From Cloeon dipterum (Eukaryota; Arthropoda; Insecta; Ephemeroptera; Baetidae): a stretch of 64,000 nt of DNA. The stretch is taken from positions 32,846,335 to 32,910,334 of the forward strand of contig NC_088788.1 in assembly GCF_949628265.1 (NCBI RefSeq). Direction: 5' to 3'. Positions 24,301 through 34,800 of this stretch are shown one piece after another (within the stretch, counting starts at the first letter, position 1; every line of letters starts with the position of its first letter). The position numbers and the translations under genes were made by a program. The notes under the pieces are model-generated. The model saw nothing but the letters and a program-made list of their open reading frames with translations, did not search any database and was not told where the DNA came from.

Positions 24301-25699
24301 TAATGCAAAATAGAAAAAAGTAAAAAATCATATTTTTTCCAGTTTTTAAATGGACTGACACGAAAAAAAAGCTCTCAAATGTAATGGGACAACTCAAAGG
24401 CACGTTATCGATGTGTCAAAAGACTAAGCTTATTTTCAAAACAGTAATTAAAAAACAAAAATAACAGAAGCGACCTTTGAACTTGACCTAGGACATCAAA
24501 ATAAGTGTTATATCAATCGGGCTCATTGAGAGGAATCAAAATCATACCTTATTTTTGAAATTGCACTACAGGGAGATGAGATACTGAGGTCTAAATATTT
24601 TCCCCAAAAAAATAATATTTTGTCGAAATAAATTTACTATGCAATCTGCTAGTAAAGACTGATTTCTGGGGTAAATTTTGTTGAGTTTGCTTGACCTCAT
24701 GCCATTTCCCCCCTCTAACTCATGACATTTCAGCTCATTTGAAATTGTTTCATACTTAAATTAGTTTAATTCAAATAATCTCAAGTTTCCAAATCGTCGG
24801 GAGCCCGTTTTCCTGAACCGCAGATGTTTCTTCATCTCAATCTCAAGCACAGAGAAAGTGTGGCCTTGTTTTGTGCGAAAACAATCACGTATATCCCTTA
24901 TTTCTCTATTAAGACGGCTCGAGAACGACAGAAGGGTGAATCAGTAGGTTGTGAGTCTAGCCGATCAGTCTTGATTAAGAGGTAGTTCAACGGCTGGGTT
25001 GCGTTGCGTGTGCGGCTGCCTGGCGCGAATCTATTAAGCTGCTGCCGGCAGAGGTCAAGGCCTCGCTCGAGCACACGGCTACGCTACGCAGCCCGCTTGC
25101 TTTATTCACCTCGAGAGACGGCTAAATATTTGACTGAGCGCGCCGTGTGTTGCTTCTTTCGCAGCGCACGATTAAAATTCATGACGCGATGAGCAGGTGC
25201 AATCGAGCGCACGCTATACCATGCAACCGGTTGGCGTCTACTGCTCGACCGGTTGCATTCTCTGCCCCTTAATTATGAATGCCGAGTAGCTGTGAAGACG
25301 GCTGTTACGGCCAAGGCCGACCTCATTCCGAAAAAAGAGCTATCGGACGGATCCTAAAATAGAAAAACAAGCTGCTCTGGCATGTCAATGCGAGTTAAAT
25401 ATTTAATTTTTAATTCACTGTAAATTAAATAAAAAGAGCTGAAAATGTATCCCAATTTTCAGCATTATTCGGCCGAAAAATAACATCCTATTCTTTTTTA
25501 AACAACTTCGCATGGGATGGGTTTCAGTCTTTGTTTTCGCATGGGAAGGAAATCTAACCCTCGTCATGAACACCAATTTTAAAAATCGGTGTTTACGCCC
25601 ATGCAGAGAATTTTTGTTATTTAACTCACCATTAAGAGAAAGCAAAATGAAGAGCAGCATTTGGCTCCAGGAGCAGCGACAGCTCTTCCAGTGCAGCAT
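15386..25699 (-). CDS. Small type I membrane protein, unrecognised, three coding exons
   Basis: Minus-strand exons 25720-25630 (ATG at 25699), 19122-18913 and 15513-15386 join with phase-1 introns at both junctions to 135 codons and a TAG. Residues 1-23 are a signal peptide or anchor (core QMLLFILLSLN). Residues 25-93 form an ectodomain rich in Gln and Pro, with a basic IKRSRG stretch, an RGD (77-79) and a single cysteine (27). Residues 98-117 are a transmembrane helix (VYIVLALLIGLVTVVIGCWL), followed by a short basic tail ending FVPRA. Third-position GC is near 98 percent in the last exon, and each splice site is a good GT-AG match. I do not know the family. The first exon starts inside a 5' UTR (acceptor at 25721), so a noncoding exon must lie further up, perhaps at 46.6-46.9 kb. 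The stop is followed by a likely readthrough extension. Confidence 0.72.
15918..16182. mobile_element. MITE copy A
   Basis: About 265 bp related along its length to the element at 31186-31562, with an internal deletion. The ends are imperfect inverted repeats: GTGTTCGAAGCTGCCAATAG at the left, and at the right a sequence whose complement reads GAGTTTAAAGCCTCCAACAG. There is no coding capacity. The left end contains CCAATAGATGGCGCCA, close to the CTCF core. Confidence 0.75.
18464..18478. promoter_or_regulatory. Inverted pair of E-boxes
   Basis: CAGGTG, three bases, then CACCTG: two inward-facing sites of the Snail/Scratch or bHLH type. It is intronic and its function is untested. Confidence 0.3.
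19542..19610. repeat. Imperfect hairpin of about 28-bp arms
   Basis: GCCTCTGTTCGAAACTG (19542) pairs with CAGTTCCAAACAGAGAC ending at 19610, and TTCACTTCCA pairs with TGTAAGCGAA inside, across a 2-nt bulge and a loop of about 13 nt. The size resembles a pre-miRNA, but no known miRNA seed was recognised. Confidence 0.4.
20340..20670. promoter_or_regulatory. CpG-rich intronic patch
   Basis: A GC- and CpG-dense block with several CGCGC and GCGAGCGC runs next to TAAT/ATTA motifs, surrounded by AT-rich sequence and without coding bias. It could be a cis-regulatory element. Confidence 0.3.
24253..24730. repeat. Dispersed repeat family 2, copy 1
   Basis: About 480 bp alignable to 42179-42666. Shared blocks include AATTCTGATGGTTAGAACT, ATTTGGAGTTGACA, GACCTAGGACATCAAA, TAAAGACTGATTTC and CTTGACCTCATGC. 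There is no ORF and no evident terminal repeat. It is probably a fragment of a transposable element. Confidence 0.75.
25221..25258. promoter_or_regulatory. Inverted pair of Grainyhead-like sites
   Basis: ATGCAACCGGT (25221-25231) and its exact reverse complement ACCGGTTGCAT (25248-25258) are separated by 16 nt. Each includes the ACCGGT core of Grainyhead/CP2 sites. They lie in a CpG-rich patch 450 nt from the signal-peptide exon, on the coding side. Confidence 0.4.
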
Positions 25700-28600
25700 T
25701 GTAACCCGCCCCGGCGAAAACTGTAAACAGAATAAATTATTAGCGCGTCATTGCCAGTACAGTGTCTCGTCTGCTTCTGCGAGAGAAAACATTAATCTCT
25801 CTGCCTGTGCTCGGCTCGTTCTCTGGCTCAGTGTACGTGCTTAAAAATATTGCGGTGCTCATTTTAAAAACAGGCAAAAATTTTGGCACTCAAACAGTCC
25901 CTCCGTCAAAAGTGAAAAAGGAAAAATAGACTGCGGTTCAACAGCACGAGAAAGCTACGTTTGAAAGATTTTACAGCAGATTAAGAGGAAGGAAACGTCT
26001 GAAAGAACAATTCTTATCTCCTTTAAAAGTCGTAAAAATTAATAATTATAATTTTAAACTAATGCAGAATTAATTGCCAACTAAAAATATCTTGGAAAAA
26101 ATGTAGAATGCGAGAAAAATTAGACCATTGAATCCATCTGGGCAGATTTTAATGTTAATCATTTTTAAAATATTTAGAAATGAGGCACTATACAAATTCA
26201 TGTGTCCTACAAAAAAAGCTGTTCCAAAATTTATATCGTGCATGATCTTCGCTCCAAATTTTCACTTACATACACAGAAGATTGAGAAAAATGTGCTGGG
26301 ATAACCAGCAATATTTTGAAATGTCCCTTCTAGAGTGTAGCTAAATTCTGGCAACCCTGCAAAAAAGTTGACCAGAGATGAGAAAAAGACCTTTTCTCAT
26401 TAACGTACATGAATGTGTTCTTAAGACGCCTTCCATGTCTTCCCCTTTTAATTTACATAAACTAATTGCATAATTCAAGTGCTTTGAACGTACTGGGGTA
26501 AAAATGTCGTAAAATTATTTTAAATGTCTCTTCAGCACCTCCGTGATTGAAAAAAATGTTTGAATTGTTTGTCGTGAGCATTCCACTATTGAAAAAAATC
26601 CTTTTTGCACAGGCAACTCTTAATAAACCAATTCCACGTGAGCCCAATCAAGGTTCCCACACAATAAAATTTAAAAAAAAAGTCAAGCAACTATATGAGG
26701 GTTTAAAAATATCACGGCAATATGCCATTTTCATAATTTCAGATATTTTTCTTAAAAAAAACCCTTTTACTCTCGCAGGAAACTGCAAGAAATCGATTGT
26801 TTCTCATGAGAATATTCGGCCAAAGATGCCGTCGTGCTGCTCTTTTCCATATCTTTGCCACTCTCGCAAAGCCTCGGGACTAAGCTCTATCTTGTCGGAG
26901 GGTTATGCAAAATGAGGCAAAGATTTATCGAGTGACTCTCAGTCAGCAGCGGAGTGACTGCGACAGCCGCACACGCATGAAATATAGCGAGCGAACCGGA
27001 GTGAACACGCGGCCCTTTTGAATATATCAAATAATATGTGCGCAGCGTGGACTACTCTTCTGTGTTTTCCGATATTGTTTATTGCGTTCGCCAGGCTGAC
27101 AGTGAGATGGAGAGCAGTGTTATTGTTTCGACGAAAACAAAAGACGCCCTTGAGAAAATGAATATTCGGACGGCAGATGGTGAAAAACGACTTATTCCGA
27201 CTAAAATATTCAAAAGGATGCTTGTTTATTACTTTTTCAGCTTTTCCGTGGCCAATTTCCTTCACGAATACAAATGTTTTTAATGCGCTCGCACGTCGCA
27301 AGTTGAAACTCGCATGATTTATGGCTTTAATCTAAAGAAAGTAGCTCCGCTCGTAAAATATCACTTTCCACTGCTATAACCATGAGACAGAGAGTATATA
27401 TTTGTTTGTTATTTCGGTGTTTAGTGCGAGAGTAAAATTACAAATGAGTTTTTTCATCCAGCCCGCAAAGATTTATTCGAATTAAACTGACACACAAACT
27501 AGAGAAGCTATTTTTATAATTTTTGGTTCTGCGTTTAAAGAAGTGATGGTTTAATTATTTTGTTGAAATTCAAATGCCACGCCCTGCAGTATGTACTAAA
27601 TTTTTGTGAAAAAGAGCCATGATCTGGCCGAAAGTGGACAGCAGCTGCTCTCGGGCACGTCCAACTGACAGACGGCGCAGCACAACACACGGCACCGGGA
27701 TTTTGTTCTCTCACGAAATCCATCGCGCCACTTGCAGCAAAGTACACATACACATATTATTGCATCGCAGCTACAAAATCGATGGCATACACGTGTCCTC
27801 TCGGCGCAAAACTGCTCTGAATGCAAAGTAATTGGAGTTTTTCGGTCGCTATAAAAGCGAATTGCTCCGACGATCGAGTCTCTGATTAAACCTCGGAGGC
27901 AGCAAGAAAGCACGTTCACAGATAAAACCGCTTTGCATGGATCCCGCTCGCTTCTGTTGTGCACAAAACTTGGCCATCAAGACGCCGCCGCGCATTGACA
28001 TCAAAGCAGGGCATTCCCTCCGGCTTGTTGCAACTTTGCATTGCATCATCGACGGTGCTACCACCTGATGACACCGGCCAAATGGCTCCAGCACCAGCTG
28101 CCGCCGATGCGAGCTGCTCTATTTTTCCCATCAGCGTGCAATATCATTACGATTCAAAAGGCAGGAGTGATTCGAATGGATTAATGCATCGCGAGCCTAA
28201 TGGGACGAATAAATAGCATGTGCACGAAGCTCAAATACATATAAATAATTACCTCGATTAAAAATTTAAATGGTGTCTCCGTTTAAAAATCATGCTTCAA
28301 CTCTCTAGATATTTCTTAAATGCATCTAGAAGGTGATAATTAATAATCGATAAAAAGCATAGGATCATATTCTATTCGTAAATATTTTATTTTTAATTAA
28401 TTATCGTAAACCTTTTTACCTTTTTTTACGCAATAATTTTGTCTACCGTTTATAAATCAGTTGATGCTTAATATCAAAGCTGCAATGAATCATGCTGAAG
28501 TTTCGCCATTCTTTTGACTTAAAGCTCACTTCAAGTTCATTTACGAGCCCAATGAAGAAACTTTCAAATAACTTGTGCTGCAAAGTCAAACAGACCGAGC

Positions 28601-29819
28601 CTTATTGCTGCACACGCTCGACTCTGCTGTATTATGCAGCCGACAAAGATGACATTTATATTCCCCCGATAAAATACATAAATATGCGAGAAAATTACTC
28701 CGCGTGCGGCTGTTTTACGATCCAAAATTTAATCTCGACCTTGATTTGCATTGCATACGCGAGATCCTCATCGCATATATCGAACCCTGAAAACCAGCCC
28801 CTTCTACATGCAGCACGAGGGAGTTCGTTTCTGTTTGATTTACCACACCAAAGATTTGTTTTTCGCGTTTACAACTTCTGTTTCAAATTAGCCTGAATGC
28901 TGGCTGCTGCTTGCTTACGCATTTGACAAATGCCCCAAAAGTTAACAGAAAAGTGTGTGTGTGTACGAGGGAAAACGATACCAAGTTGTGATTTTTTTTC
29001 TTTATTTCAAATCAGACTTTGTAACAAATATGCCCGTCTAGAAAACTTTCCCGCCCGCGCAAAGTCAACTTTTCTTCGTATTTTCCTTGTGTGAATTTAG
29101 TTGAGAAATAAATCTAAAATTACTCTAAACGTTTCAGGATCCAGTAAAAGATGTCACCATGATTTAATTATATGAATTTTGAATAAGATTATTCACAAAA
29201 ATTTCTTGTTTAAACCTCTCAACTACAACTCTCGATCAAAAACTCTAAAAATGATTAAAAAAGAAAATCTTTGGTGGGCGGCGTATTATATCAGGGAACA
29301 TCTTCTGCGCGGCGTTTCGCGCGAACTTGCACGCTGGCCCCTCGGGCCACATATCTTCAGCAGTAAAAATTCACTCGAGAAAATGAACACGGCGCGCACA
29401 TTATGCTCAAATTTTACGATTTGCTGCAGCAGGTGAGCAGATTTGGCCTGCGAGACGCGGCGCCGTGACTCTGCGGCGCCGAGTGATTTTCTGTGTCAGC
29501 CCGGCGCCCCACGGGACTCCACGGCCGCTTATGAAAATGCTATTTTTGCAAATTTGTCAAGTAAAATCTTGAAAAGGGATTTTTCTCCATACCAATTATT
29601 GCAGGAAAGATCAATATGAAAAACCTTACGGCGTTTAAAGTGGATACGATTAAACTCTTTAAATGTTTTGATACGAATCAAAGCTGAAACATGAAAATAT
29701 GTTAATATTTTCCAAACAGTTCTTCAAATCATGTGAAAATTACTTCAATACACAAACAAGTCTTTACTGCTTTATTAACTAACGTAAAGTTGATTTGGAA
29801 CAAACAAATTTTTGCAAAC

Positions 29820-31887
29820 TTAAACATCAACAAAGTGTATGTTTCTGAAAATACATGAATCAATGGCATAATCCGAACGAAGTAGGATGTCATTGAAGCA
29901 GTTAATGGTGTCTCTTTGGTTTATCTTATGCAAATTATCGGCGAGAGGCAGTTTCCTCAAGAAAATGGGATTATCATCAGGATCTAAAACTTCCACTTTA
30001 AACTCGACTCGACAACCTTCCGGCACAATGGCAAAAAGGTCTATGTGAGCCCAAGAGTTTTTCTCCAGCTTTTTGGGGAAGTTGATTTCACGCTTGTAGA
30101 GCGACCCATTAATGGAAACGGTGTATTGACCATTTAAGTTGTTATTGTAGCTCTTGTGTCCAGCTTCTTCTAGCCTAATGAGAATTGATTTATTTAGATT
30201 TACCATGTGACTCGGAAACTCTAATTTAATACATTGTTGATGTACACTCGCCAAAGTAGTCCTCTTCATATATGTCCAGTTTGCACAAGACATCAAAGCC
30301 TAAGATTTTAATGCATCTCTTAGCGATCAACGTAATTTTAAATATTATGAGACTCGTTATTTTTTCCCATTTTGCCTTTTTGAAAATAGTTCTGATGTCA
30401 TCAATGTAACCGTCTCCAATCAGTGTCAAAATCTTTTTGTGCGGTCCCCTTTCAAATGGGATGGTGCAAATTATGGATTCATTAAGTTTGGGCTCCTCGT
30501 CAAACCGCAGCAGTGGATTTTTGAGTGCAGCAAGGTAAGTTTTTTCTTTTTCGGTGAGAAAAAGCACAAAATTTTGAAGGTCGCTAAACTTCAGTGCCAA
30601 CAATCGAAGGCTTGGACAGAACCGTCGAAAAGTAGCTCTGTGCAACGCAAAATCATAAAATCATTATATTTCATCTTCGTATTTCCTGTAGAATATAATA
30701 TATACCTTTCATCGTCTCTAGATTTTGCGTAATTAAGACAGGCCTTTACAAGCTCTAACTCGCAATCAATGTTCATTTGATCCAAAGTCAAGAACATCTC
30801 AATAGCTTCCTCTCTGGCCTCGAGGAAGGTTTTGTGCTGGACACATTTCTCTGCCTCCAAACTCAGCAGCTGCATTTGCAGGTTTTTATTCTATGCATAA
30901 GTATTAAAAAGTCTTAACCTTCAAGCAAGACGAGGTGATGGCGTTGATCAAAAGGTTCTCGCTCAAGACTGCCCACACGTTTTCCACAGACAAAAACCTC
31001 TCCTCAAGTAGTTTGGAGCACAGAGCACTAAGATCCTCAATCATATATTCATCAGAGGCTGCAGCCAACTTCAGACATAAATCTAAACTGTCTACCTCAG
31101 TCACCAGTTGTCCACAGAGATGGGCAAACCTTCAAATTTTGAGTAGCAAAAATTATGAAAAGCTAATTCACTATAGTTGCTAAAATCCTTTAGTGTTCAA
31201 AGCCACCAACTGATGGCGTCAGCGGCTACTTAGATTTTATTGCACTCTTCCGTTGTGATTTTACACTCAATCCTGCTAATGTGCATTCTGATCTTAAAAT
31301 AATTCATTTTGATGTGTCGGAAACCAAAATCAGTCCAGCTAATCACCGTAGAAACGTCGGGAAAGATTTTTTTATTTCAAAAAGTTGTTTTCCCCGTTTC
31401 TTGGCTGAACCGAAATTGGCTTTCAGCTCACCAAAAGAAATCATTTTAAGGACTGAGTGCATAGCAGCAGAATTTAGTCAAAAATCGCAGCGGAATAAGT
31501 GCTTTAAAATCGTAGCTCTCTGTTGGCGACTTCGAACACTAAAGGCTTTCGTTAAATTGAATAGTCATATCGTATAAGATTCTCACTCAGCAACTAATTT
31601 GAAGACCTGAGGCTCGATGTTCTTGAGTTTGAAATATTCACAGGGGCCGTAAAGTCCATTCAGCCTTTCTTTGAAAAACAAACTGCTCACGACCTTCAAG
31701 TCGGACTTGCATGCGTTGACCTCCTGGGGTAATTTGTTTACTATGCTGTACAATGGGTCGTGAAATTTAAAAGAGAAACCTGGACGTTTTGGTCGTCACC
31801 AACGAGAAATATGCAATCGGTCTGCAGTGCACCTCCCTCCAGGGCCCTCAATTTCTTGATGGCGACTGTTAACTTAGCACCGCTCAT
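29820..31887 (-). CDS. BTB-BACK domain protein with PHR-like C-terminus, six exons
   Basis: Exons 31887-31780, 31723-31587, 31129-30919, 30869-30706, 30637-30292 and 30218-29820 join in frame to 454 aa. The BTB domain starts at DCIFLVGDDQNVQ (residue 24) and runs through SSLFFKERLNG and LKNIEPQVFKLVAEF. The BACK domain includes KCVQHKTFLEAREEAIE, LNIDCELE-like spacing and FCPSLRLLALKFSDL. The C-terminal half resembles the PHR domain of BTBD1/2/3/6 proteins, which act as Cullin-3 substrate adaptors, and the total length fits that group. Introns are tiny (56, 457, 49, 68 and 73 nt), and the 457-nt one is mostly MITE. The last junction is least certain: its donor GTCTTG is weak and the acceptor AG follows another AG by two bases. 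The alternative is a one-base frameshift between 30296 and 30228. Orthology is not settled. Confidence 0.72.
31186..31562. mobile_element. MITE copy B inside a BTB gene intron
   Basis: About 375 bp with terminal inverted repeats of about 30 bp: the left end reads CCTTTAGTGTTCAAAGCCAC, and the complement of the right end reads CCTTTAGTGTTCGAAGTCGC. It has no ORF. It is homologous to 15918-16182 along both halves and is longer in the middle. It fills most of the 457-nt intron 31586-31130, leaving about 80 nt of original intron. Confidence 0.8.
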
Positions 31888-34800
31888 TTTCTGATGATTA
31901 CTCTTTCATACAAAACTAATTTTACGTAAACACCAAACACAAGAGCTATCAAATAATCTCTGTCGCTGCAACGATAGTATGAAAAGACGATAAGACTATC
32001 TCCTTATCCTTAAAATTAGCTGCGAGTTGAAGGCGGGAGGTGGAGCAGAATTCAAAGTCCCCAAATTGTCTGAGTAAAAAGAATCTTGTGTATATATGAG
32101 ATCAGAATCTCGAGCAGGTCTTTTTATTCAATTTTTTATGTATCAACTAATAATAATAGAGTTATTGCGCAAAATTAGGGGTCGATTTAAACAGGGGACA
32201 GGAATAGCTGCTGCCCAAAGACGCCTCAAAATTGATTACATACCGATCTTTTTGCGTTCCATCGCCGCATAAAAGTATCATTTTACAGATAGTTTTATAC
32301 ATGGCGGCAGAAAATTCTCTGATCAATCAGCCAGCAAGTTTTGCTTCCGCAAATATTCCAAAATCTCCGATTAGACTCAACTTACATGCACTGTGATGGC
32401 CGGCGTATACTATGCCGGAACTGCCTCTACAAAAAAAATATGCAATGGTATTGACAGCAAAAGTTTACGAATATGACTCCGCGAAAGTTAGACCACTTGC
32501 GTAGCCCTCGCTTAATTTAATCGTCGATTTCGACTTTTCTCTTTGGTTTTCTCTTGAAGTGTAATAAGTATTTGATGAAAAAGTCGGGCTGTTTTTTCAT
32601 GTTCGCATAGAGAGCAAAATTTTACCCAGAACTGCAGAGAGCAAGGTCCAATAGCGCAACTAGTTCTGATGGCAAAGAGTGTGACGGACTTTCCACCGGA
32701 AAATGAACCCGCGCGTGCTTTGAAAATCGAGAAACAAAAAGCCTTTTGCTCTTTTGCACTCGCTTGTTTGACAAAGGACTCAACTCGCGAATATTTCAAC
32801 GGCACGCTGGACCTAACGATCCAAAAATGAGTGTTTAAATCTACCTCGGTAAAATATAAAATTGGATTGAACAATGGTGTTTTTGTGGCAAAATAAATAT
32901 TCACGTACGTAATTGTAATATAATATAAGAGAAATAAAATAATTAATGTTAAATAATAGATTTATTACATTAATCAGCATCTGCACTTCTGGAAGTGTGT
33001 TTTGATCAATTTAGTTGCCATTAGATCATAGAAAGTGAGCACCGGAATTAGACGATGGTGTTTGTTTCACCCTTCACGAGAGGGTTGCGTGAAAACCAAC
33101 ACTTGCCAAAACGAACGGTTTCTTGATAAATATCTTATCAGGGTTAGCGTGCCGCTGCCTAATCCTTCTCGCTAGAAATATCCCACCACCGACGGTTTCG
33201 CACCCAATCTCGCGCTCCCTTCACGATTCCTGCGAAATCAAACGTTATACATCACTTCCAAATGCAGAAAGAATAGAATGAGAAATGCCTTCGTATCATT
33301 TGAGCAGACAAATGGTTTATTTTGGGGGCGCCTAGTAGATTTTTTGGTAATATGAAAATCATCTCGGACTTGCTGTATATGTATTTCAGAGTTGGAAATT
33401 TAGTGGGAATAAAGCTGCTTTTACCGCGAGACAGAGCAAATGAAAACTTTTTCTTCCAGCTGGAAAATCGTGAGTTTATTGCAAACTTTTTAAGTCTATT
33501 ATGCGAGACAGGGAGCAAATGAATATTTGAATAATTCCCTCCTTTTTATATTTTAGTGGTTTATGGGTTTAAGAAAAATTTGCAATAGCATATAGAGCTT
33601 AAGGTAAATTTGTCAATTTTTAAGTAAAACAAATCTATAATTCGTTCCTCAGAAACCATGATCATCAATGCAAAATGCCCGGTTTTAATTTGACACTTTC
33701 CACTCCCTCTAAATAAGAACTCGCTGACAATAAGATAACTCATTCTGCCTTGAAATGAAGCTACGCACCCAAGAGAGTGAATTAGCTTTGAAAATTTAAT
33801 TAAACTGCGGACCAAACTTGACAAAGAGCAGGCATTTTCAGCTGCACGCGAATTCGGTATCATTGCAAACTCATTAGTCGCTGTTGCGATTAACATGTCG
33901 GCGCATAGGAGATGTTCGAATAATCCGCTCGACGGCGTGCGGATTTGCATATCAATGGTCGTTACATGCAATGTTTTACTCGCGACGATGACAATCTGCA
34001 CCTTTCCGAGCGGACGCAAACTTTTCACTCCCCTCTCTTACTCTGCCACTGTCGCCCGCTGGCATTTCTATTCAAATTTCCCCAAAGCTTTCATCTCTTT
34101 TCTCTCGCGCCGACCAAATTACAAACCGACGACCTAGCCAGGCCGAAATGAAATGAACACTATTTTGCAGGCCTCCGGGGGCGCATATCAAAAGCTCTCC
34201 GCGTCTGGAAAGCCAGCTCCAGGCATATTTCTCCTGCTGCCGTGACGCACAATGCTCCCTCTCGCGTAAGCGAGTCAATTAGCTTTCCATCTCATCCAAA
34301 TTTGCAGCAAAGTGACGGATGCCTGTTGGAATTCTGATGCATAAGCCGCTGCAAATATTCATCTTCCCGCAGCAGAGCGGAGCGGAAAAAGACTCCGAAA
34401 CGCGGTTTTGACGACTGCGCGGGTGGGAAGAAAGAAAATTGCTTTCGAGAAAAGTGAAACTTATTTTGTGAAATAATGTTTCACAAAACAACGCTGTAAT
34501 GAGAATTCTCAGAATGATATAAACTCCTAAAGTAGCTTATTGAAATATCCAAACAAGATTAAATAAAATTTGGATCTCAGTATTTGCATAAAAATGGAGC
34601 GGTATGTTCATGAGTTGTGAATCAAAACTGTTTGACACTGAGTTTAAATTGGCGCTAGTACCTTATCTCTCTGTTTGAGGCTTGGTTTAAATTTTTTTTG
34701 CAGAGGGATGTCTATGAACATCAAAAAGAGCTTCGTTAAAAAAATAAATCAAGTGCCTGCTTTTGACGTGATGTGTAAAATGGTCGAATCAAAGGCTGTC

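Larger units (their letters stand above)
19123..25629 (-). other. Second intron of the small type I membrane protein gene
   Basis: 6.5-kb intron. It holds a long imperfect hairpin (19542-19610), a CpG-rich patch at 20340-20670, smaller GC patches near 21950-22140 and 23570-23780, one copy of a dispersed repeat (24253-24730) and a CpG-rich patch with paired Grainyhead-like sites (about 24990-25330). No further exon is supported. Confidence 0.55.

Noticed and set aside
31724-31790. Apparent one-base frameshift in the BTB domain
   Set aside because: A 56-nt GT-AG intron (31779-31724) restores the frame and produces a better BTB alignment.
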